64,000 nucleotides of DNA from Chondrosia reniformis (taxonomy: Eukaryota; Porifera; Demospongiae; Chondrillida; Chondrillidae). This document shows, piece by piece, positions 34,512 through 46,610 of the stretch. The DNA is taken from the NCBI GenBank assembly GCA_947172415.1, contig OX359192.1, positions 5,148,501 through 5,212,500 of the forward strand, written 5' to 3'. Under the pieces are notes generated by a model. That model was not told where the DNA came from. It made no database searches and saw only the letters and a list, made by a program, of their open reading frames with translations. Position numbers and translations under genes: made by a program. Numbering within the stretch: the stretch's first letter is position 1; the number at the start of each line of letters is the position of its first letter.

Positions 34512-37230
34512 TCATGCCAAGCCCATGTACCTTTTTGGGATGTTTCTTGCTGATATGAACACTCCACTATCAGCCTTCTCTTGTTTCTTCCTCTCCTCCC
34601 AACCAGCTGTCAGCTTGAAGAGACGTGAAGGGTCAGAGGGCACACTCACTTCAACCTACAGCATGTGTTTACACGCAATCATGGGTAAGATTACATCTCC
34701 TCTTGTAGCAGAAAAACATAGAAACAATTAAACATTTCAGCAATCAGTTAAGAATGGTATACAATCATCTGGTGTAAGCTCAAGAACTTTGATACTATAT
34801 TACTGATTTATATCACAAACCTCTACGATATAAAGAATATACCTTGTTGAAATTTCTATATACTAACCTGTGCCTTCAATCTTTCCAGTCTACTTGCTTT
34901 CTCTTTCTGTTGCCTTTCTTCCTTTGCCATTCTTTCCATTTTGCCCTTAGCAACTTCGGAATCCTAAAACAAATAAATGACTTTCTCACACAAACTTCTG
35001 ACATGGATGCAGTTACCTCATCATACGTACCCTTTGCCTGTATTTCTCTATCTCTCTATTGGCTAATCTTCTTTGAACCAATTCTTCTTCCTTTTGAGCT
35101 TCTTTTAGAGCCTGGTACTGTTTCTTCTCTGTCTCCCTTTGCCTGACATACTCTCCTACTTGCTGCCTAACCTCCAGCTACAATGAAATCATTATTCTCC
35201 TTCAACACTCAATACTGTCAACAAAACAACTTACCCTTTTCTTCTTTTCTTTTTCAAGATTTCCTAATTTCTTTTCTTCTCTCAACTTTCTTTCCTCCTC
35301 CTCCCTCAATTTATCTTTAGCTTGCTTTTCCTATATTCAAGTATTATATCAGGAGATTTTCTAGAAGCTTTACAATTATAGGTTTCAATAAAAAAGAACA
35401 GACTTTCCACTCTTGAATTCTCTTCAACTGATCTTCCTTTTTCTTGGCATATTGTTGCTTCTCTTTAGCACTTAAGCCATCTTTGACAGTGTTAGAATCT
35501 TCTTGTACATTTTTCAACATTTCAGTTCTTTGTGTCTAGCATTGCAGAATAAAACAAATATTCAGCTGGTGGAGCACATTATAGAGCCAGAGTGAATGCA
35601 GTTACCATTTTAGCTTCCTTCCATTCAGCAATAGCTTCCTTTTTATCTTCTAACAGTATCACATATTTGGAGTACCATTCAATGTGCTCTACTATATCTT
35701 GCTGTGACCTAGCTGGCAGTTTTAGAGTGAGCGCTTCAATCAGCTTTTTTGGATTTCTATGCTTCGCATGAAACTTCTGGAATAACTGATGATCGTAATC
35801 ATCCCATCCTCCTGTGTGTCCACCGCTGGACTGCAGGTAACACTATATAGAAGTGTTGGAGCCATTGACTAGTTTCCCAAAAAGGTTGAATGCCAACAAC
35901 AAGTTGGTTGAATGCCAACAACAAGTTGGTTGAATGAAGGTCAGGCTATATATATACATGTTTAGACACCTTGTATTTGGCATTTTGTATAGGTAAAGGA
36001 AACAATTGAACTTGCTATGTAGGAGTACCTCAAGAGCTGCCACTGCTGCTGGAACAGAGGCAGATTGATTTGCGAGGAAAGGCTTTGATTTGTCTGGTAT
36101 GACTGTATCTTTTATATCAGTTCTAGACCAAGATTCAAGTTTCCTTTTAAAGGAATTAGTCTCCTGATACAGAGCCTCCTCTTCAGACAACAGCTGTTCA
36201 TACCTTTGGTGAGGAGCTTGATATTATCAAAGTTCATCATATAGAGGCAATTCTATCAACAGTCATTACTTAATTATTTTCACTTTCTTGTTGCTATACA
36301 ATGGAATGCTTCTGACAAGTGTGCATCATGCATGGGTGGATGGATGGAAGGACGGAAGGATGGAAGGGTGGATGGATGGAAGGGTGGATGGATGGAAGGG
36401 TGGATGGATGGAAGGGTGGAAGGATGGATCGATGGGTGGATGGATGGATGTATGGATGGATGGGTGGATGGATGGATGGATGGATGGATGGATGGGTGCA
36501 TGGATGGGTGGATGGATGGATGGATGGATGGATGGATGGATGGGTGGGTGGATGGATGGGTGGTGTACCTGTTCATTTATATGGCTGCCATGAAATGCAC
36601 AAACTTACACTCTCCTCTGCTTTTCTTTAAAACTAGTGATGGAATGTTCAATGTCCTCCATTGATTCTTTAAGTTTCTCAACATCTATTTAAAAGGCAAG
36701 TAATGCAGAGATATAACCATAAGAGACATTAGGGGCCACAATAGCTGGTGGATGGTATATGTTACTTTAGCATCAAATGTTTGGTTGAGAGAAAGTAAAC
36801 ATTCATATACATTTTGGTGTTGCCTTTACTGTAACCAATGTCTTTTGTAGCTTTCCAACATTTGCCTTAATTTTCTGTAATTTCTGTAGAATATCTTGTT
36901 CTATATGAATGTAGAGACAATTGCAGCACATGACATACTGCAGTGATGGCAGATATACCCACTTTCTGCTTTGCGCTGAAATGATAACAGAATTTCATAC
37001 TCTTCCAAAAGACTTGCTTCTTTCTTAAATTCTCCCTTTTTTGCAAAAATAATTCCATTTCTTTCTCTTTCAAAATTAAGCAGCCTGTATATCAGGAATA
37101 TAATGATTTATTCGATGTTTATATTATTTAACATTAAATTCTGCTATCGACTACCAAAAGTGTGTAACCTTGTTTCTAATTGCCTCATGCTATCAAAAAA
37201 GTCTCTCTTCTGCTTCCTATTTTTCTCCAT
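34512..37230 (-). CDS. CCDC112: Coiled-coil domain-containing protein 112
   Basis: CCDC112 is a centriolar-satellite coiled-coil protein. Eleven exons: 37230-37155, 37084-36959, 36900-36811, 36684-36609, 36203-36029, 35830-35606, 35535-35404, 35330-35235, 35177-35031, 34963-34868, 34655-34512; phases agree, 460 residues. The diagnostic block is [21 protein letters not shown] followed by the [18 protein letters not shown] helix (human [18 protein letters not shown] ... QQHEKWYQKFL). Long charged coils follow ([34 protein letters not shown]). The end has [17 protein letters not shown], matching human DPSRLYKPTKGWEERTK. Exons 3 and 4 were ended at donors chosen to keep phase. The gene is divergent from cyclin B with 196 bp between start codons. 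Confidence 0.92.
36335..36570. repeat. GGAT-type tetranucleotide repeat in CCDC112 intron 4
   Basis: Imperfect GGAT/GGGT/GGAA tandem repeat, purine-rich on the plus strand, lying between CCDC112 exons 4 and 5. The open frames in it on both strands are low-complexity artefacts. Confidence 0.9.
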
Positions 37231-37426
37231 TTTAACGATTGCACAATATCGTCGTAACGAAAACCGTCCAATAAAATTGCTTCGTGGGAATTCAAATTTC
37301 AATCCTTACGTGGCTGTATAAAAAGCGGGTATATGCGACTGGTGCACTCTTTAACTAAGATTGTACTCATTCGCACTACTCTGAGATTATACGCTTGATT
37401 TTTCAATATTATTCTATGTAAAGAGG

Positions 37427-38857
37427 ATGGCTCTAAGGAACTACAGCAGGCGACAGGTAGGAAAGTGATGTTTCTAGAACGAAACCTCTATTTCAAGCTA
37501 TTGAAATTTTGTAGCTGGAATCAGAAAATGAAGCGAGATTAGGAAAGGCAGCTTTCAAGAAACCCACAACAGGACTTTTGCAGCCTCGTGCAGCACTTGG
37601 AACTCTCAACGTCAAGAACATGCAGCCCCCTGGACAGGAAGTAGGAGTCAATGTCGCATTTAGTTACGAGGTGTTACATTTATTTTATAATTTTAGAAGG
37701 TTTTCAAAAAGTTTTCTGGTGCAGTGTCTGGTCTCCAAAGGCAGCCACTTGGACACATAACGAACAAGGCCGCCACTAACCCCGCTCAACTGCAGGAGAC
37801 CGCAGAACCAGAATGTATGGATGTGAATTCGGTGTCTGCCGCCTTTCAGGAGAAGTTGATGATAGAGGATATCGATCAAAATGACCATGGTAACCCGCAG
37901 TTGTGCTCTGAATATGTAAGAGACATTTATAAGTATCTAAGGCACGTGGAGAAGAAAGTCCTTGTTGACAATGAATACATCAAACACCAGCCCCACATCA
38001 CCGAAAGAATGCGACAAATCCTCATCGATTGGCTAATTCAAGTCCATGCTCGTTTTGGCCTCTTTCAAGAGACCCTCTATCTTACAGTATCGATAATCGA
38101 CAGATATCTTGAGGTAAATTGCAGTCTGTGTACTAGCTCTTGGTAATTGGTAACAAAAGGCTATACGTACAAGGTACCTAAATATACCAATAATATACTT
38201 GTTTTATTCACATAGCATGAAAAGGTGCAGAAGAGTGACCTGCAGTTGGTAGGGGTGACGGCCATGTTGATTGCTAGTAAATATGAAGAGATGTATGCAC
38301 CTGAAGTGAAGGACTTTGTGTATATCACAGACAACACTTATACCTCTAAGCAAATCCAAGAGATGGAGATTAAGATAATGGAAAAACTGGATTACTATTT
38401 TGGAGATGCTCTTGCAATGCAGTTCCTGCGCAGGAACTCCAAGGCTGGGACAGTGAGTTACAACTTGGGATAACTTTAGTATACTCTTTTTCATCATGAT
38501 GTCCTCCCCAATTAGGTGTTACCAGAGATGCATATGATGGCAAAGTTTATCCTTGAATTAGGACTGCCAGACTATCAAATGCTCCAGTATCCGCCCTCTA
38601 TGCAAGCTGGTGCTGCTCTTTGCTTGACAATTAAGCTTTACAACGAAGGCAGTTGGGACAGTAAGATGAGACACTATAGTACATACTCGGAAGAGGAGCT
38701 AGGACCCTGTTTGAGGAGGATGGCAGAATTGATCTCCAAGATGCACACTTCAAAGCAACAAGCTGTGAGACAGAAGTATGCTGCTGTAAGGTTTTGCAAG
38801 ATTTCAAAGAATGCACTTCTGAAAAGTCAAACAATTCAGGACTTGCTACATCACTGA
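37427..38857 (+). CDS. G2/mitotic-specific cyclin B
   Basis: Cyclin B activates CDK1 at mitosis. Exons 37427-37456, 37515-37640, 37697-38113, 38216-38452, 38516-38857 join in phase 0 throughout, giving 383 residues. A destruction box [11 protein letters not shown] fits RxALGxLxN. The cyclin-box start [20 protein letters not shown] is diagnostic for B-type cyclins, followed by [21 protein letters not shown] and [19 protein letters not shown]. The C-terminal cyclin fold includes [15 protein letters not shown] and [12 protein letters not shown] likely polyadenylation signal, ATTAAA, sits at 38882. The family member (B1/B2 versus B3) points to B1/B2-like because of the YEEMYAPE and ITDNTYT motifs. 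Confidence 0.94.
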
Positions 38858-39110
38858 TTGCTTAAGCCACAGACTATGGTCATTAAACACTATTAATGCA
38901 CTACATACCAAATATTATTGTTATAGATAGTTGGATATATCTTGTATTTACATCTGTAGTATAACTATCAGTCATTGTCCATATTGGTTGTAGAATTATA
39001 ATTGAGAAAACTAATTATACTGACATACGTAGGGCTGATGGCACATTCATATAAGAAAAGATCCAGTACATACATACATACGTAATAGGTTAGCCATTTT
39101 TTAAATTTAC

Positions 39111-39118
39111 GCGGGAAA
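39111..39118 (-). promoter_or_regulatory. Candidate E2F site upstream of MCM8
   Basis: GCGGGAAA, the reverse complement of the E2F consensus TTTCCCGC, lies 24 bp before the MCM8 start codon. S-phase genes such as the MCMs are classic E2F targets. Sequence match observed; function inferred. Confidence 0.55.
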
Positions 39119-39142
39119 TACTTAACATTTTGAATTTGAAGA

Positions 39143-41635
39143 ATGTCTTTCGATCGTGCTCGTGGTCGAGGAAGGTCTCGAGGTAACTGGAGGGGTGGCT
39201 ACAGAGGTAGTTGGCGTGGTGGATGGAGAGGCAGAGGACGTGAATTTACGGAAAGAGTTTCTTTTTCGAGCAGTCAACCTCCAAGTAAGCGTCCACGCTT
39301 AGTACAAGCTCCTCTGGTTACCTGTTGTTACAAGTCTTGGAGAACATATTTCCCCACCCAGAGCTACACTGAACAAGGATATTTGACTAAACTTGTTAAA
39401 GGATTTGAAAGTTACTTTCAGAGATGCATTGATATTCAGAGAAAGAACGAAATCCAGTCAACAGGGTCTCTGAGAATAGACTTCCAACAGCTTGTCAAAG
39501 ATGACAGTTTACTCGGTGACATTCCAAATCTTGTGTCAGACATTAGAAACCAACCAGAGAATACTCTTAATGCAGCCTCTTTGGCCATGGAAACGGTGCT
39601 TGGGAAAATACTTGCTAACGACTTAGCGGAAGACAGTGACCAAAGTGATACAGAAGATAATGCACAAGGCCCTCCTAAGGATGTTTGTGCCACGGAATTT
39701 CCGCGTCTGTACTTACGGCTTTATAACTATCAGCCAATGCTTCCTCTGAAGCAGCTTAAAGCACCTCAATTTGGTAAATTAATTGCTGTACGGGGGACAG
39801 TGGTACGGGTAGGCAATGTGAAGCCTCTGGTTACCAGGCTAGCATTCAAATGTGTCGTCTGTGAAGGTATTCAAACACTGATACTTCAAGATGGCAAATA
39901 CACAATCCCCACAAAGTGTCTCTCAGATGAATGCAGAAGTCGCACTTTTGTACCATTAAGAGGAAGTAAGATGACAGAAACAACCGATTGGCAATCTGTT
40001 AGGCTTCAAGAGATTGCCGGTGATGAGTTCAGGGAGGCTGGTAAGATACCTCGAACTGTTGAGTGTGAAATGACGGGAGACCTTGTGGATTCATGTATTC
40101 CAGGAGACACTGTCACCATTGCTGCCATAGTGAAAGCCACTGGTTCAGAGGAGCATCGTGGTCGCTCTAACAAAGACAAGTGTATGTTTCTTCTATATCT
40201 TGATGCAGTCTCAGTTTGTAACAGCAAGTTTTCGGATGAGAACAGTGGCAAAGAAAATGAATTTTCAGCAAAGGAGCTACATGCCATTCAAGAGATACAC
40301 AGGGATGTAGACACCTTTAAGTTAGTGGTTGGTTCATTGTGTCCCACCATATACGGACAGGAGATCGTAAAAGCTGGTCTAATGTTAGGTCTGTTTGGTG
40401 GCAAAACCAAGCACGTAGATGACAAGAATGGTGTGCCTGTTCGTGGTGATCCTCATGTCCTGGTCGTCGGAGATCCAGGTTTAGGAAAGAGTCAGATGTT
40501 GCAGGCTGCAGCCAACGTAGCTCCTAGAGGTGTGTATGTTTGTGGTAACACATCCACCACATCAGGGCTCACAGTTACGCTGACTAGAGATGGCAGTAAT
40601 GGAGCAGACTATGCATTAGAAGCTGGTGCACTTGTGTTGGGAGATCGTGGCTGTTGCTGTATTGATGAATTTGATAAAATGGGAAACCAACATCAGGCTC
40701 TTTTGGAAGCAATGGAGCAGCAGAGTATTAGTCTTGCTAAAGCCGGCATTGTTTGTAGTCTCCCTGCACGTACTTCCATACTCGCTGCAGCCAATCCAAC
40801 TGGTGGGCACTACAATAAAGCCAAAACTGTGTCAGAGAACCTCAAAATGGGTAGTGCATTACTCTCAAGGTTTGACCTTGTCTTTCTTCTACTTGATAAG
40901 CCAGATGAAGAAAGAGATCACATGTTGTCTGAGCACGTCATGTCGATGCATTCAAGGAAACCTATGCAGGTCACAGCTCACAGAAATGATGCCTTACAGG
41001 TCTCAAGGGATGTGTCTCGTATTTTATCGAATACTTCCCTGGAGGAAAGGTTGAAGCTATCACCTAATGAGCACTTTGATCCAGTACCTCACCAACTGTT
41101 GAGAAAATACATCAGTTATGCTAGGCAGTTTGTTCAACCAAAATTGAGTCAGGAGGCTGCAAAAGTGCTCCAGGACTTCTATCTTCAACTCCGTAGCAAA
41201 AGGCTTGGTGCCAACACTACTCCCATCACTACTCGTCAACTGGAATCCCTGATTCGTCTAACTGAGGCAAGGGCTAGAATTGACCTAAGGGAAGTAGCAT
41301 CTGATCAAGACGCAAAGGATGTTATCGAGATTATGAAATTCAGCATGTATGACACTTTTAGCAATGGATTTGGAGAAATAGACTTTGAAAGATCACAGAA
41401 TGGGTCAGGGATGAGTTCAAAATCACAGGCTAAAAGATTTGTTGCCCAACTGAACAAAATTGCTGAAACTACATTCAATTCATTGTTTACTGTTCCACAT
41501 ATGAAGGATATTGCCAGAAAAATGGGTGTTCAGGGAGTAAGCTTGGATAACCTCATTGAATCACTGAACAACCAAGGGTACCTTTTGAAGAAAGGTCCAA
41601 AGGTGTATCAACTCCAAACTTCCAGTTGTATTTGA
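39143..41635 (+). CDS. MCM8: DNA helicase MCM8, intronless
   Basis: MCM8 works with MCM9 in homologous-recombination repair. A single uninterrupted 830-residue frame. The N-terminus is RGG-rich (RGRGRSRGNWRGGYRGSWRGG), like the Arg/Gly-rich start of vertebrate MCM8. An OB-fold region with CVVC and CLSDEC zinc ligands follows. The AAA+ core has Walker A GDPGLGKSQMLQAA, Walker B CCIDEFDKM, the helix GNQHQALLEAMEQQSISLAKAG, sensor AAANPTGGHYNKAKT and the Arg finger SRFDLVFLLLD. The GVYVCGNTSTTSGLTVTL stretch is characteristic of MCM8. A C-terminal winged helix is present. All other complete recognised genes here have introns, which makes this exon structure unusual. AATAAA at 41697 ends the gene. 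Confidence 0.96.
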   Translation: MSFDRARGRGRSRGNWRGGYRGSWRGGWRGRGREFTERVSFSSSQPPSKRPRLVQAPLVTCCYKSWRTYFPTQSYTEQGYLTKLVKGFESYFQRCIDIQRKNEIQSTGSLRIDFQQLVKDDSLLGDIPNLVSDIRNQPENTLNAASLAMETVLGKILANDLAEDSDQSDTEDNAQGPPKDVCATEFPRLYLRLYNYQPMLPLKQLKAPQFGKLIAVRGTVVRVGNVKPLVTRLAFKCVVCEGIQTLILQDGKYTIPTKCLSDECRSRTFVPLRGSKMTETTDWQSVRLQEIAGDEFREAGKIPRTVECEMTGDLVDSCIPGDTVTIAAIVKATGSEEHRGRSNKDKCMFLLYLDAVSVCNSKFSDENSGKENEFSAKELHAIQEIHRDVDTFKLVVGSLCPTIYGQEIVKAGLMLGLFGGKTKHVDDKNGVPVRGDPHVLVVGDPGLGKSQMLQAAANVAPRGVYVCGNTSTTSGLTVTLTRDGSNGADYALEAGALVLGDRGCCCIDEFDKMGNQHQALLEAMEQQSISLAKAGIVCSLPARTSILAAANPTGGHYNKAKTVSENLKMGSALLSRFDLVFLLLDKPDEERDHMLSEHVMSMHSRKPMQVTAHRNDALQVSRDVSRILSNTSLEERLKLSPNEHFDPVPHQLLRKYISYARQFVQPKLSQEAAKVLQDFYLQLRSKRLGANTTPITTRQLESLIRLTEARARIDLREVASDQDAKDVIEIMKFSMYDTFSNGFGEIDFERSQNGSGMSSKSQAKRFVAQLNKIAETTFNSLFTVPHMKDIARKMGVQGVSLDNLIESLNNQGYLLKKGPKVYQLQTSSCI

Positions 41636-41696
41636 TTGACTCATGATTTCTCTTATATTAATTTGTTAGACTATCAAATCTATAGCAAATGATTTG

Positions 41697-41702
41697 AATA
41701 AA
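41697..41702 (+). terminator. AATAAA polyadenylation signal of MCM8
   Basis: A canonical AATAAA about 60 bp after the MCM8 stop codon. Confidence 0.7.
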
Positions 41703-42035
41703 ACTAATAATTGTTGAAGTTGTACGTACAATATTAGGACTCATTAATGTGTAAAGTTCTATATAGGAATAGCTATACATAATGCATACAAATAAGCCTT
41801 GGTGTATTAGTTTAGCTACATGTTTGGTCTCAACTCAATACCAGTGCTGGCAATATAGGAGTATGTATAATGCAAAAAAATTGCATGAAATGGCAGACCA
41901 GCTGAGTAGCTGAAGGGACATTCCTGATTGATGATGATGATGAATTCTCCTGTGAAGCTTCTACATTTAGTGCATTGCTTATAGAAAATCATAGACTACA
42001 TCTACTAGACATGTTTCCATGGCAACGTGTAAGAA

Positions 42036-42047
42036 ATGGCAGCCTAA
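42036..42047 (+). promoter_or_regulatory. Minimal upstream ORF abutting the HEATR4 start
   Basis: ATG GCA GCC TAA (Met-Ala-Ala-stop) ends exactly where the HEATR4 ATG begins. If both lie in the mRNA, ribosomes must either skip the first ATG or terminate and restart. Observed in sequence; the effect is inferred. Confidence 0.45.
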
Positions 42048-45000
42048 ATGACCGAGCAACGAAAAAGTGCCTTAACTTTGTTAACTGGCACTAAATACGA
42101 CTGTATTCAAAGTACTCATATTGAACGAAGTAAACCAAGTTTATCTGAGTTGAACAGTCTTCTCAAGTTCAGTCCCAGCGTCCTCAGCACTGTGCCACAG
42201 TCCGCACGTTTTAAAGGATATTCAGAGGCGAAGAATAATATCAATAAACTTTATAGGCCTCATAATCTAGTAAAGAGTCGCGACAAGAGACGTGATCCTG
42301 TTCCTTATAATTTTCACGGTCATCCACTGTGTCTGGTACAACAGGTGCAAGAAGGCCCCGCAAGGACCAGGGCAGATGCAAGGATTAAAACTACGAGAGG
42401 ACGATCTAGAACGTCTGAAGATGACAGCAAAGACAGTTCTTCCCATGCCCCAAGGCAAGATTTGGTTAAGGCAAGCTTGCGAACCGAAACACAGCCTGTG
42501 CAATTGAGCGTGTCTCGTAAGTGGGAAGAGGAGTTCCTTAGTAGTGTCAGCAGGAGTACCGCCTGGTTTGTAGCCCGCAAGTGTGCCGCGTCATCTGACA
42601 GGTCCAGGCTAACTGCTATAGTCAAACAGGCTCATGGTTCGGAGAGTGGGGTAGGAGACGCTGACACTAGTCCATCTATCAACAAGCTGATATCTCTTCC
42701 TGCCATCCCAGCAAAGCAAGACCTTCCTGAGGATCAGCCAGTAACCAAACCACAGATTTCAACAGAAATTGATGATTACTCAACCCAGAGCAATCAAGAT
42801 TTTATAACTGAGCTTTCGCGAGCTTTGGAAGGACTCCAGAGCTGTGTCACTAACTTGAATTCTGGTACAGTAACTTTTGGAAAGGATTCCTGCTTCCAGA
42901 AGAATCTACAAGATCGTTTCCCCAGGCATCCAGAAGAATGGTCAGAAAACACTGACTTGGACAAGTGTCTCAAGACTAGTAAGATCTACACTAGAGGGCA
43001 CAGAAGATGGACTTCAATGCCAACACCATTTCAGGTAAGGTCAGCTGTGACATTGTTATTCATGAATAATCTAAAGTGACAATTTACTTGGCCGATATGT
43101 TTATGGACTGCATCACTTGGACTTCACCTCTTTGATTACCTATTGCGTATAGATCAAAGGAGATTGGAGAGCTCCACTTTATGAAGAATCTCCAGACACT
43201 AGGCCATCAACAAAAGGAAGCACTGTGGGCAGCTTGGAGGATGTGCTCTCTGGCAGGACGGTCAAGTCCTGTGGAAATGAGCTGTTGGATATGTGTTAGT
43301 CACACTGTTGTAATAAATATGTATGTATGTATATTAATCATTTGATGAACATATGTACGTACATCTCTTCTTTTGCTTCAGTGGAGGAGTGGAGAGTAAA
43401 GTGGAAACTAATAGCTCCTTTTGGGGAATTAGACACAGAACAGATCAATAAAGCTCTCTTTAATCCCAGTGAAGGTGTGAGGATGAGTGCATTATACTCA
43501 ATAACTAAATTAGCCATCTCAGCATGTCAGAGGAGCCACTCTAAAACCAAACCTCAGCAAAGAACCTCCGAGTGCTTTGTCAAGAAGTTGCAACACTTTA
43601 CTCAGAGTATTGAAAAGAAATTGAAAGACACCAGTCTGTGCATGAGAGTTTCATCAGCCGTGTTGCTTACTGTACTGGGTCTCTGGGACTCCCAGGTATG
43701 TAGCAGCCTTGGCTTGAAGTCCAGCATTAGCCTGCCTTACCAGTGATACTCCATCTGAAATTTGCTAAGTCAGCATATTTAGTAGGCAAAAACTGTCTTT
43801 CCCTTTGTTTAATTTGATCAAAGACTTTAAATAATATGTAAAATGTAGGTACATATATATGCAGTAATCTTATTAATTCTTTAATTGAGCTACATACATA
43901 TATCAGAAACATGCAATTTGGTAGTTTCACGTTGCCAATAGAACTAGAGTCTCCCCTTAGCCACTCAAATGATGGTCCAGTTATATATAGACTCTGGTTC
44001 CCAGTAAGTGAACTTTAGTTCCACCCATCAGCTCATTGCGCTCATCAGAAGACATGAGTGGGTGGGGTAAATCCAGAGTTCAATGATGGTGTCAAAATGC
44101 TTCATGCTGTTGTCATGTTTCTGGTCTGTAGATAGAAGACTTGCTGTTGAAGTCTTTGTCTGGCTCTCCCACAGCCGAGCAGTGGTTGGCACTGCAGTGT
44201 TTGGCTGTGCAGGCCGTGTGCAAGCCCGTTGTGGTGGACAGTCTGCTGGCTTATGCCAACCAGTACCACGATATCCAAACACACCATAGAGCAATGGAAC
44301 TGCTTACTAGATTAAGCAAGGAATCGGTATGACCTCGTGTTGTAGGTCCCAATATGTACTCAAAAAGTGATGGTTTGATTGTACGTATTATCTGCTGTAG
44401 AATCTTGTCTATGCTACTGTGTCTCAGCAGCTAAACTGCCCCGGATGGCAAGAGAGACTGGCTGCTTGCCAACTGTTACCCATGTTACATGGACATGTGA
44501 CAAAGGTACAAACAGTCCTGATAATTAGACCACAACTGTCTAGTCTATGTAGATTATTCATGAAAGATAAGCCGTTGCTAGGGATTGAATTCATGATGGT
44601 AGTTTAATAAGTTACAGAGCTACGTATAAGTGCCACTAGCTTTCATTCCTATTGGGCGATTCATTAGACCGGAACAAGCTTGCTATCAATATATTAGGTT
44701 ACCAGGTGTTAGAGGAACTCTTAACATTGTTACAGGGGATTGCAGAGTCTTTGCAACAAAACCGAGCGATCCATATATGAAATGTTATGTCATGTAATTG
44801 ATGTACCTGTACCAGTCAGATTGCGATTTTCAGTAGAAAGTTTTGGAGCCAAAAAACACTTTTCTCTGGACAGTAGCCTTATTGACATTCAACAACTCTG
44901 TTATCTGACTAGAAGCCTTTCCTATACCGAATAACTGATACACCATCCACCAATGTAGGTCTTCACTGTATGCTGCCGTAGGATTTGGTTCACAACTCGT

Positions 45001-46610
45001 GCCCACCATTGGTGGACGTGACTTGCCTTCACTCAACATGTTGCAAGTATTCTGCAATCCCCTGTATATATTGGGTGCAGTTTGTATACAAACATACGTA
45101 TAAATGTACACATTTGTTGTAAGGATGGCTGATGTGCTCTTTCTGTTAGGATGTGAGTGGTAAACTTGTTTTACTGATGTGGAAAGACCTGTGTCCTGAA
45201 GTGCGAAATGCTTCTGCTGAAGCTTTAGGGAAGCTTGGATATGGCAAAGTAAATATTTGTGGTTAATGCCAATTGGTTTCACATATGATTCTTGTTGCTG
45301 TGTACGTACATATTTGTAATGTACTGCATGCTGTAAGCATAATGTATCCCTGTGTATACGTAGAATTTTATTTGCCACCATATTCTCATTATGGTCCCTC
45401 CAGTTTTACTAGTTAGTGTTTATATTGCTTCAGATGGTTCATGATGAATTATGTGAGAGATTGACGAAGGAGGATGAACGAATTAGACTTGATGCAATGC
45501 GAAAGGTAGCTGCACTCAACCTCATGACAGCTCAGCTGTTGCCTGCTTTTCTGACTTGCTTTGGAGATCCACACATATCTGTTAAGATAGAAGCTGCTTC
45601 CGTAAGTGTAACCTTCCTCGAAACCTCAATATACAGAAGCACAAAGGAAAACAAGAAGTGTGATATATTTACATATATTTATGCATACGTAGGTAGCTGC
45701 AGAAATGTCACTGAAAAATAGAGAGATCATTGATGCATTATTAGCCCTAACTGAAGACTCATCTGTGAAGGTTAAGGCACATGCAATTCAATGTAAGTAA
45801 AGCTACGTATAGTTAGCCTAGCTAAAGATAGGTCTAGGCTCTCATCACTGGAGGAACTATCTGAGATAGAAAGCCTGTTCCTCTCTCATGTAATTCTGCA
45901 TCCTCTCTGAATAAATTAGTTTTATCCACAGATGTGTCTTGTAGTGATGGCTGTAACTGCTTCTGCACACTACCAAGAAACACTTCACTCAGTTCCTTCC
46001 TAAATCTATTTTGGTACGTACAAACTAAATTTCTATGGTCACTGTGACCTCTCAATCGGATTGCAATGTAAAGGGGAGGTAGCAACCCTGTCAGCCCTAG
46101 CTCCTCTGGATTCACCCCTGCTAATTGTAGTGATAAGCACTAAACCACAAGTAGTTACTATTAGATTAGGGCACATTCAGTTGGCAGTGACCAGCCCAAA
46201 TGTAGTTCAGTTACCCTTCTATTCCGTGTTTATTACAGGTCTAGGTTTCCTTGGATCAACTGATCCTGATGTGATAGAGTGCCTCTTGTGGTGCATGAAG
46301 TTTAACAGGAATGAAAGCCTGAGAGCAGAGGCTTGCAGTGCCATTTGTCATCTTGGTCTGGACACACCTCAGGTCATCCAGCAACTCAAGTCCCTAGTGT
46401 CCTATGATGACAGTGAACTGGTTACTAGGTAAAAATAAAGTCTGCCTTTGTTAAGCTGATAACTCATTCTTTTTCTATGTATGCAGGGTTGCTAGAGAAA
46501 CACTAATACAGTTTGGACACAAGCCACAAGTTTTTAATAGCATGGAATCAAAAATAGCTAAAGAAATTAAGACTTTAGGAACTATTGAAAACATTTTAAA
46601 TGCAACTTAA
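42048..46610 (+). CDS. HEATR4: HEAT repeat-containing protein 4
   Basis: HEATR4 is a poorly characterised protein with C-terminal HEAT repeats, probably linked to cilia or testis in vertebrates. Ten exons: 42048-43034, 43153-43294, 43382-43695, 44132-44326, 44401-44505, 45150-45248, 45434-45601, 45693-45792, 46239-46428, 46487-46610; all phases agree, 807 residues (human about 1026). The long first exon encodes a disordered basic N-terminus with SRKWEEEFLSSVSRSTAWFV, a family block. The next exon has the WRAPLY motif (human WRAPYW). Then come EEWRVKWKLIAP and helical repeats including NCPGWQERLAACQLLPMLHG, LMWKDLCPEVRNASAEALGKLG and LNLMTAQLLPAFLTCFGD. These match human CRWQNRLLACRAF, LMWKDWHSGVRQAAAQALGRMG and LKLMTAKLLPGFLHCFSD. 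One intron contains a DNA transposon (44733-45064). Confidence 0.92.
44733..45064 (-). mobile_element. Non-autonomous Tc1/mariner-like element in HEATR4 intron 5
   Basis: CAGGGGATTGCAGA at 44733 is mirrored by TCTGCAATCCCCTG ending at 45064, with TA on both sides (44731-44732, 45065-45066). On the minus strand the interior encodes a remnant of a helix-turn-helix (QITELLNVNKATVQRKVFF) like the Tc1 transposase N-terminus. There is no catalytic DDE part. Confidence 0.8.

Noticed and set aside
36280-36630. Overlapping Asp/Gly/Trp/Met-rich and His/Pro/Ser-rich open frames
   Set aside because: They are translations of the GGAT tandem repeat in an intron of CCDC112.
45834-46115. 93-codon minus-strand open frame in HEATR4 intron 8
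   Set aside because: Antisense within an intron, with no recognised domain and no clear transposon ends; possibly an old repeat but not supportable.
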